Shown here one piece after another: positions 48,201-55,719 of a stretch of 64,000 nt of DNA. Each line of letters starts with the position of its first letter. The first letter of the stretch is position 1. The stretch covers positions 124,001-188,000 of the forward strand of contig JAHQIW010006392.1 of assembly GCA_019055375.1 (NCBI GenBank). Reading direction: 5' to 3'. Under the pieces are notes generated by a model. It made no database searches. It was given only the letters and a program-made list of their open reading frames with translations, and was not told where the DNA came from. Source of the DNA: Parelaphostrongylus tenuis (Eukaryota > Nematoda > Chromadorea > Rhabditida > Metastrongylidae). The position numbers and the translations under genes are program-made.

Positions 48201-50369
48201 TGCTTTAAGAACGATTTTTATCTACATATTCTTATATGCAAATTGTTTCACATGATGATTTTTGTAGAAGTTTGAAGATGAAGACTTTCGTACCCAAAAA
48301 AAGCCATTTCTTCCAAAATTTGCTATTTTACATTTTGAATTTGGTAATCTAAGTGGTAATCTGGCTACGCGATATAGTAAGGTGAGTAAGATAAAACCTT
48401 CCAAAACCTTACACCTCAGCTCTTTTATGACGTTTTCGATCGGTTTTGCAACATGAAGTCGAGCGTTGATATGCAAAATCCTGATCGTTATGGTTTTTAA
48501 TATGATTTTTACAATAAAATTGCATGATTTTTGTACTGTTCAACTGTGCGCATTCTTGCCAGTATTCTGGCATAGAACTTTTCTGTACTTGCTTTGAGAT
48601 GGAGCTCGCTCCAAGCTGTAATCAATCTTGCGCGCCGTTTTGCTAGCATTTTTCCCTACGAGTCATCCGTGCATGAGTGGCAAACGAACTTGTTCCCTCA
48701 ACAGCTCCATCAAGAAGCAAGTATAGGTACGTTGCATACCGAATTGTTCACAAGAAAATGCGTACTTGAGCAGTACAAAATCATACGATTCAAATTAATT
48801 TTAGTTAATGATCTGCAAAGTAAAGTTTCCACAAATTGCGTTTTCTGGGTACAAGGTCGTCATTTTCAAAGTCCTACAAAAACATTATAAGAAAATTTTT
48901 ATATGAAAAACATTCATTTTCATGACGTGGTCTTCATTTTTTCTCGTCTACATACATCGTTAGCATGTGCGCGTTTCGAACAGCCACTTTTATTGCATGA
49001 GAAAGATGGATAAAGAGGTAGTGGGCGTTTGTTTTGTCACTTTGCCTAATTCCACTTTCTGATGTAACCATCTAGCGAAGCTTCAATTCAAAGTTCGAAA
49101 ATTGTAACCAATTTCATGTTGATTGCTCTCTTCGATAAATTTCTGTATACTTTGACCCTTCTACAAAGAGTATGGCATATTCAGTCATTTCCCCTCATGT
49201 AAGAACAGGAACTTCAAAAAAAAATCAGCGATGTTTTCACGACGTATGCGTGTGTGCTATATCTACGGCGAGTCCCTTTTTGAGAGCTGCTCGACCTAAA
49301 GTAGGTTAGTGAAGCACTTCACCACCATGCTCTGATTGACTCCCATTCACTTACGTATTCCGCACCACAGTAATCCTCAACACATACTGATATGCTTGTA
49401 CTTGAGCAGTCGTTTGGGAACAAAGAGCAAAAATTGTTTTTTATTTATTTACCGGCCATCTTTACATTTTTTGTGGGTACCCCAACAATTCTTGCAGTCC
49501 ATTTGTATCCTTACAATCATCATCCACAAGGATTTTTAGATTTTTCTGAGTCGTTTCAAGTGTTGGCATCAGTAACAGTGGCTTAACGAAAAGGAATTTG
49601 GTCGTTTGACGTTTCGACATCTTGTCTTCTTCAGAGCCGATGATTCGAGTCTGTTGTTTAGAGTCTTTCGTATCTACTGAGATCCTCACCTTCCTCGCCG
49701 CTCAAGTGGCATCTTTTTCGTTAAGCATCGTTCGAATGTAAAACTCCATTAAGCGATGCTCTCATGTACGAAGCTTAATGATAGTGATTGCGGGCTAAGA
49801 ATGTTTTGCCTGTCACCGCACAGATCCTGCAGTAATTGTTATCAATATTCGCTGGCACAGGACGTGAAAATGGTTTGAAAACTGAATTTCTTTCAACCTA
49901 GGCTTTCAATCAATTATATTTTTGATGACTGACCCAACAGTACGAGGTTGACAAAAGTTTTTGTTGAGTATTTTCGTGTTCATCTTGAACGTAGCATAAT
50001 GCCAGTCGAGTCCATTCTTCTTCTAATGCTGAGATGGTCATGCTATAGCGTGTACTAAAGTTGATGGAAGAAAGTCGTTCTCAGTCAAGTCTGGTATAAG
50101 ATCTCGAAATCGGGGACGAAAAGGCTAGCAGTCTCAATGTAAATTCTTCAGTACAATGCCCGTAATTAGTGGCATTATTGTCACTCCGTTTTTTGCCCTC
50201 GTCGTCAGCCTAGATAAGACTTTGTATTAGTGGGAAAATAATGAAATTTGTGTGCCCACTTTAACAGAGATATATGTGCTTATTTTTTTCATACTCCAAT
50301 GATCCGTCCTTGCAGTGTGGACTCAGGCACAATTTCCATTTCCAGTGCATATCTTCGAATTTACGAGTG

Positions 50370-50416
<47 letters not shown>

Positions 50417-51156
50417 TATATGTATGATACAAATGCATCGGCTTATTTTTGATCGGCAGTCAATTTATGTATGAAAGCTCACTTGTTAGGATATAAGTTA
50501 GGTATTTAGATGTTGGATATGATTTGCCCAATTAATGAAACATCAATCCGACTATCGGATCTGAAAAAGTCACCGCTAAGCGTGCAGTTCCTGAATGCCC
50601 TCGTGAACTGGCGCAAGTTCTACGCGCAAGAAACTACTGAAGGTTCGTTATAGATATCGTGATCAAATTCAGTGTTCCTGTTTTATCATGAATATTTTAT
50701 GATGGTGTAGCATATTTTCGCTACAACGTACTTGTAAATTCTCCAATTAGTGTATTTGCTATTTTCACAATATGAGGTAAAAACGAAAACATAGCAATAT
50801 GACTGTAGGATCTCAACGAGTGATAGATGAAACAGGAAGAGAGGTATCTGATTGGGAACGTTTCTGTTTCGAGGAATGTGAGACTATGTTGGAGAAAGAG
50901 GAAGATTTTGATGAGAATTCGTAAGTAGGAAAAGTTACATTACAATAGTTCTCAATTTGACGACTCAGTTCAACTAGATTCTTATAACGGTCGTTAGTAT
51001 TGAAGCGCTTTTCTGCTTTCAAGGGCCAAATCAGGCTATAATGTTTTCATTATATAGAAAATAAGAAGGAATTGTTGGTTAATAGTGATATAAGTCATAT
51101 TTTTTTTTAGTTCTGGCTATTTGGACGTTGATGATCCTCCCATCACCTCGGCATAG
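36145..51156 (+). CDS. PPP2R3: PP2A regulatory subunit B'' (PR72/PPP2R3 family), 12-exon gene, 5' end not found
   Basis: Encodes the regulatory B'' subunit that binds the PP2A scaffold and catalytic subunits and directs substrate choice; calcium binding by its EF-hands is a family property. Exons: 36145-36251, 37614-37672, 38016-38097, 38173-38249, 40827-40971, 41084-41226, 41412-41512, 41614-41740, 41854-41998, 50510-50642, 50809-50920, 51111-51156. All introns are GT-AG and all phases agree (1277 nt plus one base from a missing upstream exon gives 426 codons with stop). Family landmarks appear in order: LPLYWKNPIF, VWWRAMTSVAHDEAAR, an EDINSCVRYF segment, a degenerate EF-hand loop DTNHDQIVSKAD, DFTYFLLAEEDKTHPT, the canonical EF-hand loop DEDGDGLISMYE, then SDLKKSPLS and a C-terminal DWERFCFEE. 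The 8.5 kb intron 9 holds much of a segmental duplication. Function comes from the family; expression is not shown. Confidence 0.9.
36440..37085 (-). pseudogene. Mariner-like transposase with internal deletion, inside intron 1
   Basis: On the minus strand, the N-terminal part (NAIGAGTANGVKCSGGLG, then DVDQSTAVHNLQQTKKTKKV) runs directly into the C-terminal part (QPHVAQ, SYEVLAYPPYMPGPAPTDYL, then FQKFVKSRGTDFH and QWQKCVD). The catalytic middle is missing and the YSPD aspartate reads MPGP. It is antisense to the PPP2R3-like gene. Confidence 0.72.
37614..37672 (+). CDS. PPP2R3: PPP2R3-like gene, candidate exon 2
   Basis: A 59-nt segment between a strong polypyrimidine acceptor (ttttccgcag) and a gtaaat donor. 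It is chosen because it is the only segment I see that converts the phase-0 end of the previous exon into the phase needed by the next. Its peptide (about 20 residues, with VMIIGGAI) has no counterpart I know in B'' proteins, so it may be a lineage-specific insert or a wrong choice. Confidence 0.4.
38016..38097 (+). CDS. PPP2R3: PPP2R3-like gene, exon with LPLYWK motif
   Basis: Acceptor tcccttag, donor gtacgc. It encodes DMPRICELANLPLYWKNP and continues to FMSLTKGE. The PLYWK core is a hallmark of the B'' family. Confidence 0.88.
38173..38249 (+). CDS. PPP2R3: PPP2R3-like gene, exon with WWRAMTSVAHDEAAR
   Basis: Acceptor atcttag, donor gtaagt. It begins in phase 0 (SRRVSLMDFTVWWRAMTS) and ends after two bases of an arginine codon completed by the next exon. 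It corresponds to the family segment with a conserved tryptophan and HDxA. Confidence 0.88.
39070..40290 (-). mobile_element. RTE relic (3' half), antisense in intron 4
   Basis: Minus-strand remnants in RTE order: LCFAFIDSKKISDQEAEAVI and then GALNSKKD near 40150-40235, an I.MRGLTKLPP segment near 40050, FITPSLNQVEQLLADLG near 39900, and the 3' end around tgagcatcatatctttcttc at 39085. Many stops. A SINE is inserted at 39553-39850. Confidence 0.7.
39553..39850 (+). repeat. tRNA-derived SINE (family 1), near full length
   Basis: The head GCCCATGTGGTGCAGTGGTT, then AGAGGTACTCTGCGTCAGAC and a tRNA-like second half (39545-39620), is followed by a body ending atcaacgccgagagctttta. It is nested in the RTE relic, so it is younger than that insertion. 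Confidence 0.75.
40827..40971 (+). CDS. PPP2R3: PPP2R3-like gene, exon with HTHPSL segment
   Basis: Acceptor catcttcag, donor gtgagt. It reads FIYTLSHGTRSYLIREDL and then MVMDIMHTHPSLEIC and AVDLYDKYCDV. The D-x-HP-x-L segment aligns with the conserved VVDTHPGL stretch of human PR72. The 2.6 kb intron before it contains an antisense RTE relic with a nested SINE. Confidence 0.9.
41084..41226 (+). CDS. PPP2R3: PPP2R3-like gene, exon with GKITPSCLRKS
   Basis: Acceptor acactcag, donor gtgatc. It encodes VIARIMWNLGCVWRGKIT, LRKSDLLEKI and NEDINSCVRYF, matching the family pattern RIFY..N....G.IT..E.RKS......L...EDIN....YF. It ends in phase 2. Confidence 0.92.
41412..41512 (+). CDS. PPP2R3: PPP2R3-like gene, exon with first (degenerate) EF-hand
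   Basis: Acceptor gttacag, donor gtaagt. It reads LAHFCVIYAKFREIDTNHDQ followed by IVSKADMRMHGDG. The loop DTNHDQIVSKAD has Q instead of glycine at loop position 6 and D instead of E at position 12, as is usual for the weaker EF-hand of this family. Confidence 0.92.
41614..41740 (+). CDS. PPP2R3: PPP2R3-like gene, exon with DFTYFLLAEEDKTHPT
   Basis: Acceptor cattttcag, donor gtcagg. The frame is fixed by the match to the human RIFSGAV..F.WFLISEEDKRNPT segment: here LVLNRIFSNAVQINRNDTMN, then LTDFTYFLLAEEDKTHPTR. An overlapping frame gives a stop; the phase of the preceding exon selects this one. Confidence 0.92.
41854..41998 (+). CDS. PPP2R3: PPP2R3-like gene, exon with canonical EF-hand
   Basis: Acceptor gtatttag, donor gtaagc. 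It encodes SEYWFRVLDEDGDGLISMYE and continues to NPFEDVLCQ. The loop DEDGDGLISMYE has all calcium ligands of a canonical EF-hand (D1, D3, D5, G6, E12). It ends in phase 0, and the next matching exon is 8.5 kb away. Confidence 0.95.
41999..44111. other. Intron 9 of the PPP2R3-like gene, left part
   Basis: No repeat recognised. A 99-codon frame at 43015-43314 has no known domain and does not fit the phase of the neighbouring exons. Confidence 0.5.
44432..45035 (+). mobile_element. RTE retrotransposon 3' fragment
   Basis: The plus strand matches the reverse complement of 12810-13405: it starts within RRKRAAWGTFKSIEDVVKRT and ends with acaggtgatacaggtgatac at 45019-45038, the RTE tail repeat. 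A frameshift follows almost at once. It is 5'-truncated, as is typical for non-LTR insertions. Confidence 0.85.
46000..47090. other. 1.1 kb segment unique to duplication copy 2
   Basis: Copy 1 runs straight through at 1850. It contains an open frame of 116 codons (46022-46372, plus: SCWGFDADFLERISQNLLLK and other unremarkable sequence) and one of 67 codons (46655-46858). No transposon termini or domain recognised; it may be an insertion in copy 2 or a deletion in copy 1. Confidence 0.55.
48110..48930 (-). mobile_element. Mariner-related foldback element, copy in duplication copy 2
   Basis: Sister of 2865-3700. The minus strand keeps INARLHVAKPIENVIKELRC (48380-48476), a recognisable mariner DNARPH segment, followed by a frameshifted tail. 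Confidence 0.62.
49608..49640 (-). other. Penelope-type CUGAAGAAG hairpin (duplicated copy)
   Basis: Counterpart of 4374-4400; the minus strand reads CTGAAGAAGACAAGATGTC and then GAAACGTC. Confidence 0.45.
50370..50422. repeat. (TA)n microsatellite with CA interruptions
   Basis: Counterpart of 5161-5212; two CA interruptions shorten the pure runs. Confidence 0.95.
50510..50642 (+). CDS. PPP2R3: PPP2R3-like gene, exon with MLDMICP and SDLKKS
   Basis: Acceptor ggtatttag, donor gttcgt. It starts MLDMICPINETSIRLSDLKK and includes ALVNWRKFYAQE. This continues the family sequence directly after LLCQ, which supports joining it across the 8.5 kb intron. It has a 133-nt paralogue at 5302-5434. Confidence 0.85.
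50809..50920 (+). CDS. PPP2R3: PPP2R3-like gene, exon with SDWERF motif
   Basis: Acceptor gactgtag, donor gtaagt. It reads GSQRVIDETGREVSDWERFC and then FEECETMLEKEEDFDEN. It aligns with the C-terminal P-S-DWDRFAAEEYE motif of B'' proteins. The paralogue at 5600-5711 keeps EEYET where this copy has EECET. Confidence 0.88.
51111..51156 (+). CDS. PPP2R3: PPP2R3-like gene, terminal exon
   Basis: Acceptor ttttttttag. It encodes SGYLDVDDPPITSA and then TAG. The same 46-nt terminal exon with a conserved acidic tail is in the paralogue at 5900-5945, which supports both being real exons. Confidence 0.8.
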
Positions 51157-52720
51157 TTAAGATGTTGAGATTTTCCAACCATTTTCTTTCTCTGCATTAA
51201 CGGATTTGCATATGATCTTGATTATGGTTACCAAGCCACAAAGGTTCTTGGTATGCTGGCCACCATTACCCACGGATAATTGAGCTAGTCGAGTGAAACA
51301 GACGTGCGCATATCATGATTACGGTTCCGTCCACTTAGTAAATTCAATAATCTGTGTCATCATCTTCTTCTCCGTTTTTTTTTTCCTTTTTTTGTCTTTC
51401 TTTTATTTATGCGTTGACCATTCTCGTTTTAACGATTTCTGTATGTTCTTGTCGTATAAAAATGTATTGTTGATGCTCCTTTGCAATGTAAATTTGTGTT
51501 CAATAGCCTTTGGTTTCCTGAATGCGGTTCCATTATTCATTGCTCCAAGACTCTAAATCTCTGAATTCACGAGTGTATTGCTCACTAACATTGCAGAGAT
51601 TGTTTGAAATGTTAAAGTCATAGTAGAATTACTGAGTGAGCCGATTATTGCATGCGATTACCTGTTTTTGTTTGTATAAAAGATTTCCTCTTAAAGTTTT
51701 ATAATCTGAGATTAAAAAATAAATGTAGAAATAAATTTAATAATGCTACCCTAATGTAATAAATGCAAACACCATGATCTGTCATTTCGCTCAATTATTC
51801 ATTTTAGATAGTATATGTTTCATATAGTACATATGCTTACCCTGAACTGCTTTCATAGAGGGCGCGTATATCGGCAGTACACACTCAATAGCTCTCTGGT
51901 ACACGCATCGTGCTCACCAGACCTTGCATCGCTCAGGGATCGGCGGGATAGAATCAGGCTACACTTTACGGTCTTGATTCATCACATGGCTTCTGAATTG
52001 ATTATAGGGGCCACGTTATCCATCATTTCTACGATATATTTTGAAGTCGATCCCATGGCGCTATCCCTCATCAATCAACGCCAAGTGCTTTATCCAGCTC
52101 AAAATACCGACTTCCTGGTAGCTCGATGATATTGTTATTGGAGGGTCACGTGTGCCACAGTGGCTAGAGACGCCTTACAACTTACACGTGTTCGTTAATT
52201 CAATCTAGCGCCCAGGCTCATCAGGCTAAATTCCGACGGGCATTAATGAATTACTACCACGCCGTAACATGTTCTCCAATGTGTGAGCAATATCCTTCCG
52301 ATCTTCTAAGCCTTCAGCAACAAAACACTCTTTTGAGAGGATAAATAGCTGGTTGAATTGATAAGAAATACATATTTCCACGAGCAGTTCAAGAATGGCT
52401 TACATTGTGGAGTCATTTGACACAATTGTACAAAGCCATGCAATTACAGATGTGCTGCTTCGTTGTGCGCACCATAGGTGATTTGGAAATATTTTGACGT
52501 TGAATAAATGAGTTGGTATAAAATTCAACAGTTAGGAAAAGATGACGAGAAACCATCCCAATCCCGTTCGTAAATCTAACTATTTGCAACATGTATAAGC
52601 TTAACCTATAATGTGCCGTACGTACGCTATTATGACTATCATAATACACAATGAAAAGCACACACAACGAACAGAATGAATTCATTTCACCGAAAAATTC
52701 AGGAAAAAAGGAAAAAATCA
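51157..52720. other. 3' flank of the PPP2R3-like gene
   Basis: Collinear with 5946-7535. Apparent frames (51293-51556, 51815-52129) have counterparts in copy 1, but indels between copies shift them, which argues against coding. A tRNA-like SINE head is at 52145-52215. Confidence 0.55.
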
Positions 52721-52896
52721 AATCAGGAAAGTATCCAGAATCCCATATCCCAAAGCATCCCAAAGAAATATCCCAAAGCGATATAGCTCCTAATACAGTA
52801 ACTTCTGATGATCTACACTTTTCCAATTAACTGCTTTTTAGCACTGGTATAAAGTTAACTTATTTGTCTAGGAAGATTGAGTGTTGCGCAAAAAGC

Positions 52897-52972
52897 GATC
52901 TCAAGCGGGAGTTGAACCTGCTTTCACTCTTACGGAGAGCGAGTGCTACCACTACACTGCCAAAGGCACCGC
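52897..52972 (-). repeat. tRNA-like SINE head (family 2)
   Basis: Counterpart of 11173-11246 in duplication copy 2. Confidence 0.6.
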
Positions 52973-53159
52973 TTTGCGACCATTCCCGCGATATTAGCTG
53001 TCAAAACCCTTAGTAATCAACTCGGTTACGCATATAGAAAAAGCTCTCAGTTCAACTAAGCTTAATGCCGGTATGTGCTTGGAAGGCCAAACCCTCTACA
53101 GGCTGGTTGCTGCCTGCTTCCATAGTTCACAGGAGAAAGAGTAGTGGCAAAGCTGTGAC

Positions 53160-53228
53160 CTTTGTGGCGTGGTGTTAGCACGAGCTCCGGACAAGGGTAA
53201 AACGTGAGTTCAACTCCCGTTTAAATCC
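53160..53228 (+). repeat. tRNA-like SINE head (family 2), plus orientation
   Basis: GTGGCGTGGTGTTAGCACGA, then GAGTTCAACTCCCG. It lies just outside the end of duplication homology, facing the copy at 52897. Confidence 0.5.
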
Positions 53229-53689
53229 TGTTTTTTGCGTACGACTCAATCTTTTTAGATTAATATTTTGACTCCGGATAACTTTATTCCACACTGTGTC
53301 TCGGAGTTATTACGAAATTCGTAAAGGACTGTGTTTTATTTCTAATATTTGTAGTCGTGGTAGATTTCCAAACTTTTCTGAGGCACTTCAATATCACACC
53401 GAAAAGTGTGCAAGTACGAATAATTTTGCTTGCTATTCTCCTGTAGATAATACTCAAAACACTGAGCGAACAATTTCAACTCAATACTTACTTGAGTGCA
53501 TGGACAGCTTGCCTTTGCGAGTTGAGCGAATGAGGACTTCAACACTTTTTCCGTTCTTTCTGAGTATCGTACTCGTCGTACATAGCGATGTTTCTTTTTG
53601 AACATGGCAGCTGATCCGAGTTTCATTTTGACATCTGTAAAACATCGGCATCTGCAAGTACAACTGATTAATTTGGTTTACAAACACAA

Positions 53690-54760
53690 TTACCCAACTA
53701 GTAAATGGTCGTCCTTACGAACGGGTGGATCTTGTAGAGCCAATCTCCAGTTCTTCTCGTCTGCCTGTCGTCTGTCTTTCTTACTATATGGCTAGCCCAC
53801 TTTTGTTTCACCATCAAAGTAGATTCTTCTGGATCATTATATGGGATGGGTTTCGAAGATCTGGTCGACGAAAGCCTGATAACATTGTGAGCACCAACTA
53901 GATTTAGAAGATGTAAAACATGCGCTTTGTGAGTTGGTTGCAGTATTTTTGACGTATTTGGAGTATCAGATCACGTCTCTCTTGCATAACAAGGCACTAG
54001 AAGGACTGCTGATTTGAAAATGTGAGCAAGCATTTTCTGGTCAAGGGGGCCTTTGAGAGACCCTAATGGGGCCATTCTAATGTTCTTCTTCTCCCTAAGT
54101 TCTTCTTCATGTTTGTCCGCATATTCAACAAAAGCTCAGGGTATACAGGCGAGGTGGTCTCTATATCGGAGAGTCACTTTTCGTATTGTTTACCACTGGA
54201 ATATTGATTTTTCACGAACTGAGTCTACAGACGCTATACAAGTAGTCCGAGCATTTTCACAGTTTCGTTGAGTGCAATTGAGCATCGACGCTACATCACT
54301 AGTACTTTTCACAGGATGACACCGTCACCTTAAAGAGGAGATTTGACAGGAATTTTTCCTCAATGCGTATGCCCCTCTCGTTGCATCCAAGCGACTTCGT
54401 CATTTATTGTAACGGGGTAATGAATAGCTGTGGCGGTGTGGTATCGCCTTATTGATCCTTTTCGCAGTGTGTATGGTAAGAAGTTGCTGAAAAGCTTTGC
54501 TTTCGTGGTGCGGTCCAATAACAGTCTGATGGGATATTTAGAATGAATCCACCTTTGTCGATGAGTTTAGATAGGATTGCATTTTTTCCGTCTCTATCAA
54601 CCGAATTTTCGTAGTCGAGAAAAGGCAGGAATAAGGTTGAGTGGGAAATCAGACTACTTTATCTCTCGTTAGGGTTTGGGCATGATTCACGCAGACTCCG
54701 TGTCAAAATCCTGTCTGTTAAAGTAACTGTTACTCATTCAAAGTTCTGACATGTGCAAAA
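53690..54760 (-). mobile_element. RTE-like reverse transcriptase relic
   Basis: Minus-strand remnants: FLDYENSVDRDG near 54600, GDTTPPQLFITPLQ near 54430, MTKSLGCNERGIRIEEKFLS near 54370. These follow the order of an RTE reverse transcriptase (FLDYEKAFDS, QGDTISPKLFTAAL, GIRVDGRFLS) but differ from the 12.8-16.1 kb family. Heavily decayed. Confidence 0.6.
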
Positions 54761-55217
54761 AAAATAATCTTTGTGAAAGCTTGTAGACTACACTCGACAA
54801 TCATATTAGACCTTAGTTTCAAAGATCCCTTCTGTCATCCATCTCAGGCCGGGTGGCTGTGCGCGGCGTCCTCTACTGTTCGGTATTTTTTCTTTTTGAA
54901 GGTAAAGTGATTTATGTATTGCGAGAAGTACGCATAAATTAAGGTTTTCAGCTTCCAAAAAGTCGGTGGTGATATTATCGCGTTTCGAAGTTGTACCTTT
55001 TTTCATCCTTTCTATCGTGTTCAAACTTTGAGGTGGATAATCCCGGGTGCTTTTTCCCCACTAAAATTGGCGTAGAATTCTTCCGTTATTGATTCCATAT
55101 ATTCCACATTCATACCGTTCGTTGCGAGTGTTTTCTTATGACCAGGCTCAAGATTCAATATGCCTGATAATTATTTTTTGAGCCATGCATGTGGTCTTTT
55201 ATGGGCACTTCTACAGT

Positions 55218-55261
55218 GCAATCCACGTGTGTTTCGGCCTTGGCAGCCTCGTCAGTTACGC
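55218..55261 (-). ncRNA. Hammerhead motif 8 (core intact, stem III altered)
   Basis: Minus strand: core CTGACGA, stem II GGC...GCC, GAAA present, stem III region ACACACGTGG (longer than usual). Stem I pairing is poor. Confidence 0.6.
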
Positions 55262-55522
55262 ATTGTCTTTCGTCTTAGCCAGTCTTTTCGAGGGAATCCA
55301 ACCTCTTACATAGAGAAGGCGCGGACGTACTATTCACTAATGCCGTCAAGTGAAAGAAATCACTAAATTGCAATGTTGTGCACTCGATTGCTCTTCGCTG
55401 ATATCTATGAAATGTTATACCGATCGTTTCGAGTGTTTTCTTATGACCACGCTCAAGTTTCAATATGCCTGGTAATTACTTTTTTGAGCCGTGCATGTGG
55501 TCTGCTAAGGGTGCTTATGAAG

Positions 55523-55567
55523 TGCAACACACGAGTGTTTCTGCTTTGGCAGCCTCGTTAGTTGAAC
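55523..55567 (-). ncRNA. Hammerhead motif 9 (core damaged)
   Basis: Minus strand: core CTAACGA (G5 to A), stem II GGCTGCCAAAGCA imperfect, GAAA, ACACTCGTGT. Confidence 0.5.
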
Positions 55568-55607
55568 AGTGGATTTATTTGAAAGGATTGACCAAGACGA
55601 AAGGCAC

Positions 55608-55655
55608 TTGGAACTGACGAGTCTGTCAAGGCCGAGACACGCTTATATTGCACTG
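55608..55655 (+). ncRNA. Hammerhead motif 10 (GAA changed)
   Basis: Plus strand: core CTGACGA, stem II GTC...GCC with wobble, then GAGA in place of GAAA and a worn stem III. Probably inactive. Confidence 0.5.
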
Positions 55656-55719
55656 CATAAGTGTCCATAACAGGCCACATGTGTGGCTCAAAAAATAGTT
55701 ATCGGGTATATTCCATCTT

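Larger units (their letters stand above)
44112..53105. repeat. Segmental duplication, copy 2
   Basis: Partner of 1-11385, same orientation, about 44 kb downstream. It holds the last exons and most of intron 9 of the complete PPP2R3-like gene. It differs from copy 1 by an RTE fragment and unrelated DNA at 44430-45368 (where copy 1 has a SINE) and by about 1.1 kb at 46000-47090 with no counterpart. Confidence 0.9.
55105..55715. mobile_element. Cluster of three hammerhead-bearing arms
   Basis: Two direct arms (55105-55330 and 55422-55570) and one inverted arm (55585-55710), all with gagcc-x-tgcatgtgg-like ends. The segment cgagtgttttcttatgacca occurs at the start of the direct arms. The arrangement suggests one element inserted in, or tandemly duplicated with, another. 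Confidence 0.68.

Noticed and set aside
50274..50474. 66-codon plus frame with IYIYIY
   Set aside because: Translation of the second TA tract; not conserved with copy 1.
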